Below, piece by piece: positions 1-8,253 of a stretch of 64,000 bases of DNA. Within the stretch, counting starts at the first letter, position 1. Each line of letters begins with the position of its first letter. The position numbers and the translations under genes were made by a program. Origin of the DNA: an uncultured Clostridia bacterium (GTDB lineage Bacteria > Bacillota > Clostridia > Christensenellales > Borkfalkiaceae); NCBI GenBank assembly GCA_944336975.1, contig CALVLH010000001.1, positions 124,001-188,000 on the forward strand, read 5' to 3'. Below the pieces are notes generated by a model. The model did no database searches and was not told the DNA's origin. It saw only the letters and a program-made list of their open reading frames with translations.

Positions 1-429
1 GCCACGAGCATGGTCAAGAAACTGCTCTCGGAGGGGAGCATGTCCGAGGTGAACGCGCTTCTTCCCTTCGGATATTTCGTGCAGGGCAAGGTGGAGCATG
101 GCAGAAGAGTCGGACATACCCTGGGCTTCCCTACGCTCAATCTCACCTTCCCGCCCGAGAAGTTCCCCGTCATGGACGGCGTGTACGGCGGGAGAGCGGA
201 AACGGAGAAGGGCGAGTTCCCCGCGATTGTCAACTTCGGGGCGCGCCCCACGTTCGGCGTTTCGGAGCGCAAAGTGGAGGCGTATCTGGACGGCTTCGAC
301 GGCGACCTCTATGGGACGTCGGTGCGTGTCTTTCCCGAGAAGTTTTACCGCCCCGTCACGAAGTTCGCGGACGCCGCGGCGCTTCGCGATCAGCTCAGAG
401 CGGACATAGAGAGGTTGCGGCATGATTAA
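1..429 (+). CDS. ribF: RibF, bifunctional riboflavin kinase/FAD synthetase (C-terminal part; 5' end outside window)
   Basis: RibF phosphorylates riboflavin to FMN and adenylylates FMN to FAD. The reading frame is open from base 1, so the N-terminal FAD-synthetase domain lies outside the window. The first visible residues (ATSMVKKLL) match the linker motif that ends that domain. What remains is the riboflavin kinase domain: GFPTLNL (the kinase PTAN-like motif), DGVYGG and a C-terminal helix. The last 8 bases overlap the next gene, so the two are probably translationally coupled. The family assignment is firm; only the missing half is uncertain. Confidence 0.93.
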   Translation, partial: ATSMVKKLLSEGSMSEVNALLPFGYFVQGKVEHGRRVGHTLGFPTLNLTFPPEKFPVMDGVYGGRAETEKGEFPAIVNFGARPTFGVSERKVEAYLDGFDGDLYGTSVRVFPEKFYRPVTKFADAAALRDQLRADIERLRHD

Positions 430-1291
430 ATTCGGACCGAGCGGCAACAGCGAGAGCTTTTACGCCGCGGGGTATTCCCATACCGAGCAGTCGGCGGCGT
501 TCGTCAAGGAGCGCGGGCTGGACTGTTTCGAATATTCCTTCGGGCGCGGCGTGCGCATGACGGAGGCAAAGGCGATCTCCATCGGGGACGCGTTCCGCGC
601 GGCGGGCGTCGAGATCTCCGTCCACGCGCCCTATTACATCAATTTCGCCAATCCCGACGACGAAGCGGCGCAAAAATCGTACGGCTACGTCCTCGACAGC
701 GGGAAGATGTTGCGCCTGATGGGCGGCAAGCGGTGCGTGTTCCATCCCGCCGCGCAGGGCAAAGACGAGCGCTCCGTCGCCGTTTCCCGCACGGCGGACC
801 GACTGAAAGCGTTGCGCGATCACATCTATCATAGCGGGTTGCAGGACCTCATGTTCTGCCCCGAGACGATGGGCAAACTCGCGCAGATCGGTACGGTGGA
901 GGAGATCGCCGCGTTCTGCGAGATCGATCCCGTGTTTACGCCCTGCCTGGATTTCGGGCACATCAACGCGCGCGAGCGGGGTTCGCTGAAAACGACGCTC
1001 GATTACCGCGTCCGCCTCGAATATATGATCGGGCGGCTTGGCTATGAGCGCATGAAGCATTTTCATATGCACTTTTCCAAGATCATGTACTCCGCGAAGG
1101 GGGAAGTCAGACATCTCACCTTTGAGGACGAGGTGTTCGGCCCCGAATTCGAGCCGCTTGCCGTCGCGCTGTGCGATCTCGGGCTGGAACCGTATATCGT
1201 GAGCGAATCGGACGGCACGCAGGCGGAGGACGCCGCCGCGATGAAACAAATGTATATGGGCGTCAGGGACAAGTTTTATAAAAATCATTGA
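422..1291 (+). CDS. Endonuclease IV-like TIM-barrel protein
   Basis: A 289-residue sugar-phosphate-isomerase-type TIM barrel related to the AP endonuclease Nfo. Expected metal-binding motifs are seen in order: VHAPYYINFA (first His), VFHPAAQ (second His), PETMG (Glu), CLDFGHINA (Asp and His), HFHMHFSK (His) and SESDG (Glu). The canonical D-R-H-E segment appears as GEVRH, so the His is kept but the usual metal-binding Asp seems replaced by Val. It probably acts on abasic-site DNA, but the substitution leaves room for a related sugar-phosphate function. It overlaps ribF by 8 bases, and the promoter of the next gene begins in its stop codon. Confidence 0.8.
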   Translation: MIKFGPSGNSESFYAAGYSHTEQSAAFVKERGLDCFEYSFGRGVRMTEAKAISIGDAFRAAGVEISVHAPYYINFANPDDEAAQKSYGYVLDSGKMLRLMGGKRCVFHPAAQGKDERSVAVSRTADRLKALRDHIYHSGLQDLMFCPETMGKLAQIGTVEEIAAFCEIDPVFTPCLDFGHINARERGSLKTTLDYRVRLEYMIGRLGYERMKHFHMHFSKIMYSAKGEVRHLTFEDEVFGPEFEPLAVALCDLGLEPYIVSESDGTQAEDAAAMKQMYMGVRDKFYKNH

Positions 1292-1316
1292 CTTGACGGC
1301 GCAAATTTGATATAAT
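1288..1316 (+). promoter_or_regulatory. Sigma-A promoter of the M24 peptidase gene, placing the transcript start at the ATG
   Basis: TTGACT (1288-1293), a 17-bp spacer and TATAAT (1311-1316). The next ATG is at 1323, only six bases beyond the -10, where a transcript would normally start. There is no Shine-Dalgarno sequence between them, so the mRNA is predicted to be leaderless. The -35 overlaps the stop codon of the preceding gene. Confidence 0.8.
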
Positions 1317-1322
1317 AAGCTT

Positions 1323-2378
1323 ATGTTAACCGAAAAATTGCAAAAGATTTACCGTGAGACGGGCGCGGATGCGCTGTACACGACGACGGATTATCTTCGC
1401 CGCTATATCACGGGGTTTTACTCGACGGACGGCTATGTGATTTCGGATGACAAAGGCAGTACGTTCGTGACCGATCTTCGCTATGCGGAAGCCGCCGAAA
1501 AGGCGCTGGAAGGGACGGGGATCGGGCTCGTCGTCGGCTCTTATGACCGCGCGAAGGAAATGCTCGAGCCGTACATGAAGTTGGGCGTTCCGTTCGAGCT
1601 GATCAGCCACGAAGAAGCCCGTCGGCTCGCCGATTGGGGACACGAACTTTACGACAGTCTGCCCGCCTTCCGCAAGGCGATGATCGTCAAGGACGAAAAA
1701 GAGCTTGCGCTCATCCGCAAGGCGTGTGAGATCGCGGAGGACGCTTTCAACGCGCTTCTGCCCGAGATCAGGGAGGGGATGACGGAGACGGAAGTCGCCG
1801 CGCTCCTCGAATACAAGATGCGCCGCCTGGGCGCGTCGGGGACGTCGTTCGACACCATCTGCGCGTTCGGAGAAAACGGGAGCGTGCCGCACCACGAGAC
1901 GGGCGCGCGCAAACTTCGCTTCGGCGACGTCATTCTCATCGATTTCGGATGCAAGGTGGAAGGGTACTGTTCGGACATCACCCGCACCTTCCTTTTCGGG
2001 GACGACGGGAGGCACGGCGCGTTCAAAAAGGCGTATGCGGAAGTGCTCAAAGCGCACGAACTCGTCAAAGAGAAGGTGACGGCGGGCATGACGGGGCGCG
2101 AGGCGGACGCCGTCGCGCGCGACAGCCTGAAAGCGGCGGGGCTGGGCGAGTATTTCACCCATTCGCTGGGACACGGCATCGGGCTCAACATTCACGAAAA
2201 TCCCTATCTTTCCCCGAGAGGCGAAGAAGCGCTTCGCGACGGGATGGTCTTTTCGGACGAGCCGGGCGTCTATTTTGCGGGCGAGTTCGGTATCCGCATC
2301 GAGGACAGCGTATATCTGGAAAACGGCAAAGTCGTTTCCTTTATGAACAGAACGAAAAAGGATCTCATCATCCTTTGA
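1323..2378 (+). CDS. M24 family Xaa-Pro peptidase
   Basis: A 351-residue cytoplasmic metallopeptidase of the pita-bread fold, releasing N-terminal residues ahead of proline. The N-terminal creatinase-like domain covers about residues 1-125. The catalytic domain shows all five metal ligands: IDFGCKVEGYCSDITRTF (two Asp), HSLGHGIGLNIHE (His), SDEPGVYF (Glu) and GIRIEDSVYL (Glu). The start fits the family, whose members begin about ten residues before the first strand. It has no ribosome binding site and its own promoter ends six bases upstream, so a leaderless transcript is likely. PepP versus PepQ cannot be decided from sequence alone. Confidence 0.9.
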   Translation: MLTEKLQKIYRETGADALYTTTDYLRRYITGFYSTDGYVISDDKGSTFVTDLRYAEAAEKALEGTGIGLVVGSYDRAKEMLEPYMKLGVPFELISHEEARRLADWGHELYDSLPAFRKAMIVKDEKELALIRKACEIAEDAFNALLPEIREGMTETEVAALLEYKMRRLGASGTSFDTICAFGENGSVPHHETGARKLRFGDVILIDFGCKVEGYCSDITRTFLFGDDGRHGAFKKAYAEVLKAHELVKEKVTAGMTGREADAVARDSLKAAGLGEYFTHSLGHGIGLNIHENPYLSPRGEEALRDGMVFSDEPGVYFAGEFGIRIEDSVYLENGKVVSFMNRTKKDLIIL

Positions 2379-2417
2379 GGGAATAAAAATCGAATTTCAT
2401 GCAAGGAGAATTTCAAT

Positions 2418-2981
2418 ATGGCACAGATTTTGGCAGGAGATATCAGAAAGGGCGTGACCTTTGAGTACAAGAGCGGCGTTTACACCGTCACCGAGTTCCA
2501 GCACGTCAAGCCCGGCAAGGGCGCGGCGTTCGTGCGTTGCACGCTCAAAAACGTCGTCACGGGGCAGGTCCTTTCCGACGAGACCTTCAACCCCACGACC
2601 AAGCTGGAGACGGCGCAGGTCGAGACCAAGAAAATGACCTATTCCTATACGGACGGCGAGTTCTACTACTTCATGGACGAGGAATTCAACCTCACGCCGC
2701 TCAATTTCAGCCAGGTCGAAGACGCGCTCAGATATATCCGCGAAAACGATACCGTCACCGTGAAATTCCTTTACGGCAACGCGTTCTCCGTCGATCCCGA
2801 GAACTTCGTCGAGCTGAAAGTCGTCGAAGCGGAACCGGGCGTCAAGGGCAACACCGCGACCAACGCGACCAAAGCCGCGAAGGTGGAGACGGGCGCGATC
2901 TTCCAGGTCCCCATGTTCGTGGAAGAGGGCGATACCATCCGCATCGATACGCGTACCGGCGAATACATGAGCCGCGTATAA
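2418..2981 (+). CDS. efp: Translation elongation factor P
   Basis: EF-P enters the ribosomal E site and rescues ribosomes stalled on polyproline. The 187 residues match the family length with three beta-barrel domains. Lys34 lies in KPGKGAAF at the tip of the KOW-like domain, the position that is post-translationally modified in other bacteria; the modifying enzyme is not in the window. An AAGGAG ribosome binding site precedes the ATG. The gene follows an Xaa-Pro peptidase, a common pairing in Firmicutes, and dtd starts three bases after its stop. Confidence 0.97.
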   Translation: MAQILAGDIRKGVTFEYKSGVYTVTEFQHVKPGKGAAFVRCTLKNVVTGQVLSDETFNPTTKLETAQVETKKMTYSYTDGEFYYFMDEEFNLTPLNFSQVEDALRYIRENDTVTVKFLYGNAFSVDPENFVELKVVEAEPGVKGNTATNATKAAKVETGAIFQVPMFVEEGDTIRIDTRTGEYMSRV

Positions 2982-2983
2982 CA

Positions 2984-3421
2984 ATGAAATTCGTTGCACA
3001 GAGAGTTCGGTGCGCGACTTTGAAAGTAAACGGTCAGCTCGTTTCCGAAATTGGATGCGGGCTTGTCGTTTTTTTCGGGGTGAGAACGGGCGACGGCGAA
3101 GAGCAGGCGAAGACCTGTGCCGCCAAGATCGCCAATTTGCGCATTTTTGAGGACGCGGCGGGCAAGATGAATCTGTCCGTGCGGGACGTAGGCGGCGAAG
3201 TGCTGTTCGTCTCGCAGTTTACCTTATACGGCGACGCGTCGCGGGGGAACCGCCCGAGCTTTACGCAGGCGGAGCGCCCCGAACGCGCGGACGCGCTTTA
3301 CGAATATGCCGCGGCTCGGCTCAGGGAAACGGGCGTGCCCGTGAAGATGGGCGTATTCGGCGCGGACATGAAGATCACGCAGGAGAACGACGGTCCCGTG
3401 ACCATCGTCTATGAAATCTGA
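2984..3421 (+). CDS. dtd: D-aminoacyl-tRNA deacylase
   Basis: DTD hydrolyses D-amino acids (and glycine from mischarged tRNA-Ala) from tRNA. The 145-residue protein shows the two diagnostic motifs: SQFTLYGD around residue 80 and the Gly-cis-Pro loop NDGPVTI near the C-terminus. The ATG sits three bases after the efp stop with no separate ribosome binding site, so it is probably read by coupling. The frame extends further upstream inside efp, but only this start gives the family N-terminus (MKFVAQRV). The efp-dtd adjacency makes sense as a translation-quality operon. Confidence 0.95.
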   Translation: MKFVAQRVRCATLKVNGQLVSEIGCGLVVFFGVRTGDGEEQAKTCAAKIANLRIFEDAAGKMNLSVRDVGGEVLFVSQFTLYGDASRGNRPSFTQAERPERADALYEYAAARLRETGVPVKMGVFGADMKITQENDGPVTIVYEI

Positions 3422-3422
3422 T

Positions 3423-4259
3423 ATGAAACTTACCTATCTCGGCACAGGCGCGGCGGAAGGGATCCCGTCGCTGTTCTGTCAATGCGATTATTGCAAGCGC
3501 GCCCGTGCGCAGGGCGGGCGGCAGATCCGCTCCCGCTCGCAACTGCTTGTGGACGGGGAGATCTCCGTCGATTTTCCGCCCGACGCGTTTTATCATGCGG
3601 CGCGGCTCAGCGCCGATCTTTCGGCGGTGAAATATCTGCTCGTCACCCATTCGCACATGGACCATTTTTATGCGCATGATTTTATTTTGCGCGGATATAA
3701 GTATGCGCACGATATGACGTCGCCCTCGCTGGATATTTTCGGCAACGCCGAAGTGTGCGAGGTGTTCCGCGAATGTACGCGCAGGGAACTGCGCGAGGAC
3801 GTCGGGGAGCGCATCCGCCTGCATGAAGTGAAGGCGTTCGAGCCGTTCTGCTTCGGCGAATACCGCGCGACCGCGCTTGCGGCGAGCCATTCTTCGCGCG
3901 ATCCGTTCGTATATCTTCTCGAAAAATCGGGAAAGAAATATCTGCACCTCACGGATACGGGCGTTCTGCCCGAAGCGACGTTCGAATATCTTTCCCGCGT
4001 GCAAGGCAGGATCGGGGCGATTACGCTCGACTGTACCTTCCTGTTCGACCGCGCCGACTTCGTCCGCCGCCACATGGGGCTGGAAGACAACGCCTATGTG
4101 CTTTCGCGGCTGAAAGAATACGGGCTGATCGACGGGGATACCCGCCTCGTCGTCACGCATTTCTCCCACAATTCCGCGCCGACGCCTTCGCGGCTGAGAC
4201 GGGCGGAGCGGGAATACGGCGTGATCGCGGCGTATGACGGCATGACGTTGGAATTTTAA
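3423..4259 (+). CDS. MBL-fold metallohydrolase (PhnP-like)
   Basis: A 278-residue metallo-beta-lactamase-fold hydrolase. The metal site is visible as THSHMDH, with further ligands likely in the His of ASHSSRDP, the Asp of TLDC and the late His of VVTHFSHN. The N-terminal YLGTGAAEGIPSLFC resembles PhnP-type phosphodiesterases, which have a Cys pair near the start (CQCDYC here, possibly a structural zinc site). Substrate unknown; a cyclic phosphodiester is the family-based guess. An in-frame ATG exists four codons earlier inside dtd; neither start has a clear ribosome binding site. Confidence 0.82.
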   Translation: MKLTYLGTGAAEGIPSLFCQCDYCKRARAQGGRQIRSRSQLLVDGEISVDFPPDAFYHAARLSADLSAVKYLLVTHSHMDHFYAHDFILRGYKYAHDMTSPSLDIFGNAEVCEVFRECTRRELREDVGERIRLHEVKAFEPFCFGEYRATALAASHSSRDPFVYLLEKSGKKYLHLTDTGVLPEATFEYLSRVQGRIGAITLDCTFLFDRADFVRRHMGLEDNAYVLSRLKEYGLIDGDTRLVVTHFSHNSAPTPSRLRRAEREYGVIAAYDGMTLEF

Positions 4260-4281
4260 CGGATAAAAGGGAGGAAAGAGC

Positions 4282-5163
4282 ATGAGAAGGACGCTGTATT
4301 TGAGCGATCTGGACGGCACTCTGTTGCGTTCGGACGCGAAGACGAGCGAATTCACCAACCGCACCGTCAACCGCCTGGTGGACGACGGCGTGCTCTTTTC
4401 CTATGCGACGGCGCGTTCTTTTGAAACGGCGAGCAAGGTGACGCAGGGGCTGGACGCGGAAATGCCCGTCATCGTGCACAACGGCGCGTTCGTGCTGGAC
4501 AGCGTCACCCGCCGCCCGCTTTGGTCGGCGCTCTTCAAAGAGGAAGAAAAGGAAGAGATCTATCGCGCGTTTACCGAGCGGGGACTGTATCCTCTGACCT
4601 ATTCCATCATCGGCGGCAGGAACCGCTTCTCCTATCTCTGGGAACAGAGCGGCAGGGGACAGCGTGAGTTCATCTGTTCCCGACTGGACGACGAGCGCGC
4701 GCGCATGATCTTCTCGCCTTCCCGCGCGTTGGAAGGGGACGTGTTCTATTTCACCTGTATCGACGGGGAAGAGCGTCTCCGCGCCGTCTATGAGCGGCTC
4801 AGGGAGAAATACCGCTGTTTCTTTTCGCGCGATATTTACAGCGACGAGCCGTGGCTGGAGATCCTGCCCGCACACGCGAGCAAGGCGAGCGCCGCACTGC
4901 ACGTCAAGGAACTGTTCGATTGCGACAGGATCGTCTGTTTCGGGGACGAGATCAACGACATTCCGCTTTTCGAGATCGCCGACGAGTGTTATGCCGTGGA
5001 GAACGCCGCGCCCGAGCTCAAAGAGATCGCGACGGCGATCATTCCCTCCAACGACGAGGACGGCGTGGCGCATTGGCTGGAAGAACACGCGGAATTTACC
5101 CCGACAGGAGGGGGGAAGGAAGAACGCGGAGCGGAAAATGATTTTTCTGCTCCGAGCGAATAA
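4282..5163 (+). CDS. HAD superfamily hydrolase, Cof type (class IIB)
   Basis: A 293-residue cytoplasmic phosphatase of the haloacid dehalogenase superfamily. Motif I is LSDLDGTLL at residues 6-14 with the nucleophilic Asp, and motif IV is FGDEINDIPLFE around residue 215 with the Mg-binding acids. The cap between them is of the C2B type. Such enzymes dephosphorylate sugar phosphates, nucleotides or flavin precursors; the substrate here cannot be named. A GGGAGGAAAG ribosome binding site precedes the ATG. The last 25 or so residues are low-complexity and outside the fold. Confidence 0.88.
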   Translation: MRRTLYLSDLDGTLLRSDAKTSEFTNRTVNRLVDDGVLFSYATARSFETASKVTQGLDAEMPVIVHNGAFVLDSVTRRPLWSALFKEEEKEEIYRAFTERGLYPLTYSIIGGRNRFSYLWEQSGRGQREFICSRLDDERARMIFSPSRALEGDVFYFTCIDGEERLRAVYERLREKYRCFFSRDIYSDEPWLEILPAHASKASAALHVKELFDCDRIVCFGDEINDIPLFEIADECYAVENAAPELKEIATAIIPSNDEDGVAHWLEEHAEFTPTGGGKEERGAENDFSAPSE

Positions 5164-5187
5164 AAAAGAATCTTTATTGATTGGTAA

Positions 5188-5215
5188 GGGCGCGCGGCTT
5201 GTAAGCCGCGCGCCC
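5188..5215. terminator. Perfect 13-bp GC-rich hairpin after the HAD gene
   Basis: Perfect inverted repeat with arms 5188-5200 and 5203-5215 and a two-base centre. It follows the HAD gene stop by 24 bases and lies between convergent genes. It has no T-run, so it is a weak or bidirectional terminator or a transcript-end stabiliser. Confidence 0.5.
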
Positions 5216-5286
5216 CTGCGCCGTCGCTCTGCAACGTTATCCCGTTGCGGCACGTTTTTCGGTTCATGTTTTCTGTCTGAACGTAA

Positions 5287-5320
5287 ATCGCCCGCGCGTT
5301 GCATGCAACGCGCGGGCGAT
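5287..5320. terminator. 34-bp perfect palindrome between convergent genes
   Basis: Every base of 5287-5320 pairs with its mirror position, with centre GCATGC. It is followed by TCTTTGTT, a poor U-tract. It could serve as a bidirectional terminator for the convergent genes on each side. Part of a cluster of three hairpin regions in 5188-5436. Confidence 0.5.
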
Positions 5321-5383
5321 TCTTTGTTCATGAAATCATTGCATCGTTTTTCGGCGCAAAGCCGATCGGACGCTTCCGATCGG

Positions 5384-5436
5384 AAGATCGGCGCGGCGCT
5401 TTCGCCCGCGCAAAGATCGGAAGTCCGATTTTTTAT
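5384..5436 (+). terminator. Probable rho-independent terminator region
   Basis: A GC-rich imperfect hairpin (arms about 5390-5397 and 5402-5410) is followed by a small hairpin ATCGGA/TCCGAT and a run of six T at 5429-5434. Together with the two palindromes upstream, this fills the 290-base gap between the convergent genes; I see no gene there. Confidence 0.5.
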
Positions 5437-5455
5437 TCGTCTGAATGTGTTCCGC

Positions 5456-6232
5456 TCAGGAGGCGGAAGGGGGCGGAAGCTGATCTCCGTCTGCCTTCGC
5501 CTTTCTGCGGGGAATGCGTTCGAGCGCAAACTGTTCCAAAACGGCGGGCTTTTTGAGGAAGACGAAGAGGACGGGGACGAGGAAAGCGATCGTCCCGATG
5601 AGGTTGACGATCATGTCGCCCATCGTGTCGAGAAGCGCGCTGCCGCGGCGGTCGTCCACGAGATAGGTGCCGTCGGGAAGCGCTTCGATGAGCCCGTTTT
5701 CCCACCGCTGGCAGTTGGAGGAGGGATCGATGCAGTCCACCGTGAATTCATAGATCTCCCAAAGGTATCCCACGGCGAGGGAGAAAAGGGCGGCGACGAT
5801 CACGCATACGGCGATCCTTCTCGCGCCCGTGATCTGTTTGCCGATCAGGGGAAGCGCGAGGCAGAGTCCCGCCGCGGAGAACAGAACGCCGCTCAGCGTG
5901 TGCAGGATCTTATCCCAGACGGGGATGATGTTATACAGGTCGAACACCGTTCCGCCCGCCAGGCAGGCGAAGGCAAATACGGCGAGCGAGAGCTCCAAAA
6001 ACACAGGGAAGCGTACGCGCAGGATCAGTTCCGCGAGGAACACGGCGGCGCACAGGAGCAAGCAGAGCTCCGCGAACATCATGCGGCGTTGAAAATTATC
6101 GGCGGGGATGGCGCCGTTGCGGTAGAGAACGGCGGAGAGGATCACGCCTGCGATCAGCCCTGCCAGAAGGACGGCGCAGACGACAAGCGCGGCGAGATTG
6201 CGTTTTTGCGAAAAAAAGCGGGTATTTTCCAA
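5456..6232 (-). CDS. Predicted polytopic membrane protein, DUF2238/YjdF-like
   Basis: A 258-residue integral membrane protein with about seven hydrophobic segments. Conserved-looking motifs are WDKILHTLSG, LWEIYEF and DTMGDMIVNLIG, a pattern known from the YjdF/DUF2238 group, whose function is unknown. A hydrophilic loop with SSNCQRW lies between the WEIYEF and DTMGD helices. On the minus strand it has a strong AAGGAGG ribosome binding site and its own promoter about 80 bases upstream. It converges on the HAD gene. Confidence 0.75.
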   Translation of the reverse strand: MENTRFFSQKRNLAALVVCAVLLAGLIAGVILSAVLYRNGAIPADNFQRRMMFAELCLLLCAAVFLAELILRVRFPVFLELSLAVFAFACLAGGTVFDLYNIIPVWDKILHTLSGVLFSAAGLCLALPLIGKQITGARRIAVCVIVAALFSLAVGYLWEIYEFTVDCIDPSSNCQRWENGLIEALPDGTYLVDDRRGSALLDTMGDMIVNLIGTIAFLVPVLFVFLKKPAVLEQFALERIPRRKAKADGDQLPPPSAS

Positions 6233-6321
6233 GACGAGCCTCCTTACGGAATGTGTGCCGAAGCGTAATATTTTATGCGGAGTCGCGCAAAGGGATATGC
6301 ACGCGACGGGTTTACCCTTTT

Positions 6322-6350
6322 ATGATACCCTTTTGACGGGCATTCGTCAA
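6322..6350 (-). promoter_or_regulatory. Promoter of the DUF2238-like membrane protein gene
   Basis: Read on the minus strand: TTGACG (6350-6345), 17-bp spacer, TATCAT (6327-6322). The leader to the ATG is about 80 bases with no obvious regulatory fold. Confidence 0.7.
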
Positions 6351-6400
6351 TCAAAATATTGTGAAATCTTGCGCTTGACGAGGAAAAATGCGCAAAGCAG

Positions 6401-6429
6401 TTTACAATTTGCAAAAAAAAGTGTAAAAT
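6401..6429 (+). promoter_or_regulatory. Promoter of the first patatin gene
   Basis: TTTACA (6401-6406), 17-bp spacer, TAAAAT (6424-6429); ribosome binding site GGGAGGG follows before the ATG at 6459. Divergent from the minus-strand promoter at 6322-6350. Confidence 0.75.
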
Positions 6430-6458
6430 ATAGACATATCATTTCATCGGGAGGGCGT

Positions 6459-7301
6459 ATGAACGTCTTTACGCGGTTCCGCAATTTCATAACGCGCAAG
6501 AGGAAGAATACGCTTCGTCTCGGACTTGCGCTCGGCAGCGGCGGCGCGAAGGGGATGGCGCACCTCGGCGCGCTCAAAGCCTTCGAAGAGGAAGGCATCC
6601 GCTTCGACGTCGTGGCGGGCACTTCCATCGGTTCCATCGTCGGCGCGCTCTATGCGAAGGGATATTCCTCGTCCGACATGGTGGAGATCGTCCAGTCGCT
6701 GAGCGTGAAGGAGTTTTCCAAAAACCTCCGCCCCCGCGCCGATATGGGGTTTGCGGAGGAGTTCCTCAGCGGATACGTCGAGGGGGATATTTCCGAATTG
6801 CCGCTCCCGTTCGCCGCATGGGCGACGGACGAGGAGACCAACGAAGGAGTGTTGCTCGATTCGGGCAGCACGGCACGGGCGCTCACAGCGTCCAGCGCGA
6901 TGCCGCCCTTTTTCCGCGCGGTGGAGATCGGCGGAAGAAAACTTGCGGACGGCGCGTTCACAAACGCGATCCCCGCGGACGTCGCGCGCGACATGGGCGC
7001 GGATTTCGTCATTGGCTGCGATCTTTCCGCATACCTTTTGCCCGACGAGGAAAAGAGCAGGCTTTCCCGTCTCATCGGCTCGGCGATCAACGCGTTTGTA
7101 TCCCTGCGCTATCGCGACGACTGCAAGGAGCGCGGCTATCGGGCGAGCGACATCATGCTCCGTCCCAATCTGCTCGGGTTCCACGCGACGGACATCGGGC
7201 GCGAGGATACCGCAAGGATGTTCGAACTCGGCTACGAAGAGGCCTCTTCGCGCATGGCGGAGATCAGGCAGGCGCTGAAAAATGCCGGCTATAAATTCTG
7301 A
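6459..7301 (+). CDS. Patatin-like phospholipase (RssA/NTE type)
   Basis: A 280-residue serine hydrolase of the patatin family. The oxyanion loop GLALGSGGAKG (about residues 21-31), the nucleophile elbow GTSIGS (Gly-x-Ser-x-Gly) and the catalytic Asp in DGAFTNAIP form a complete Ser-Asp dyad. Such bacterial proteins hydrolyse phospholipid or lysophospholipid acyl esters, often at the inner membrane face. The ATG was chosen for its GGGAGGG ribosome binding site; upstream in-frame ATGs lie before the promoter. It overlaps the next gene by 20 bases. A second, more standard patatin lies at 25150. Confidence 0.9.
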   Translation: MNVFTRFRNFITRKRKNTLRLGLALGSGGAKGMAHLGALKAFEEEGIRFDVVAGTSIGSIVGALYAKGYSSSDMVEIVQSLSVKEFSKNLRPRADMGFAEEFLSGYVEGDISELPLPFAAWATDEETNEGVLLDSGSTARALTASSAMPPFFRAVEIGGRKLADGAFTNAIPADVARDMGADFVIGCDLSAYLLPDEEKSRLSRLIGSAINAFVSLRYRDDCKERGYRASDIMLRPNLLGFHATDIGREDTARMFELGYEEASSRMAEIRQALKNAGYKF

Positions 7302-8238
7302 GCGACGCAGGCGGCGCACCCGCGCGATCGCGGCGGCCTGCGTTTCGCTCGCCTTGCTGATCGCGCTCACGCTCTTATATTATTTTCTTCCCTTCTACCG
7401 TTTGCTTCCCGCATACGCGGTCGCGGCGAGAGAGGAAGGGGAGCTTCGCATCCATTTTCTCGACGTCGGGCAAGGCGATTGCACGGTAGTGGAATTTCCC
7501 GACGGCGAGTTGCTCGTCGTGGACGCGGGCAACGGTTCCTGGGAATCGAACGTCGCGCTCATCCGCTATCTCAAAGGATTGGGCGCGGACGAGCCGTCGC
7601 TGCTCGTCACGCACGCTGATATTGACCATTACGGCGGGTTCGCGCAACTTATCCGCTGTTTCGGGGCGAAAACGCTGTATCTTCCCGCCGTCCCTTCGGA
7701 CGCGGCGCAATATCGGGAAATGCTGTCTGAAGCGGAACGCGTCGGCTGTCCGACCGTTTCCATGAAACGCTACGACGTCATCTCTCATCCTTCCGGCGCT
7801 TATCTCGTATGCCTTTCTCCCTATTCGGAAGAGGCGGAGGAAAACGATTCTTCCGCCGTGCTGTGGCTGGATTACGGCGGGGTGAGCGCGCTCTTTTCGG
7901 GCGATATTTCCCGCGCGCGGGAGGAGCGTCTGCTCGCGGAATATCTCGCGGACGAGCGCATTTTCGATTCGGGCGCGTTCCGCGTGGAGCTTAGAGAAAC
8001 GGACATCCTGAAAGTCGCGCATCACGGCTCGGCGGACGCCGTTTCGGAGGAATGGCTGCGCCTTCTCGGCTACGATCTCGCCGTCATTTCCTGCGGCGCG
8101 GACAATTATTATTCGCATCCTTCGGGAGAAGCGCTCGCGGCGCTCGTCGCGGCTTCGCCCGATTGCACCATTTATCGGACGGACGAACTCGGAAACATCG
8201 TCGTCGCAATTTCGGACGGAAGCTATTCCGTCCTGTGA
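7282..8238 (+). CDS. ComEC/Rec2-like MBL hydrolase with N-terminal membrane anchor
   Basis: A 318-residue protein with a basic N-terminus, one hydrophobic segment at about residues 15-38, then a metallo-beta-lactamase domain like the C-terminal domain of ComEC. Motifs: FLDVGQGDC, VTHADIDHYGG (the H-x-D-x-D-H metal site), SGDIS and VAHHGS. It lacks the ComEC channel helices, so it is not the DNA uptake channel itself; a secreted or membrane-tethered nuclease or phosphodiesterase is plausible. The start overlaps the patatin gene by 20 bases. Confidence 0.85.
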   Translation: MPAINSERRRRRTRAIAAACVSLALLIALTLLYYFLPFYRLLPAYAVAAREEGELRIHFLDVGQGDCTVVEFPDGELLVVDAGNGSWESNVALIRYLKGLGADEPSLLVTHADIDHYGGFAQLIRCFGAKTLYLPAVPSDAAQYREMLSEAERVGCPTVSMKRYDVISHPSGAYLVCLSPYSEEAEENDSSAVLWLDYGGVSALFSGDISRAREERLLAEYLADERIFDSGAFRVELRETDILKVAHHGSADAVSEEWLRLLGYDLAVISCGADNYYSHPSGEALAALVAASPDCTIYRTDELGNIVVAISDGSYSVL

Positions 8239-8253
8239 CATAACGGAGTCAAT

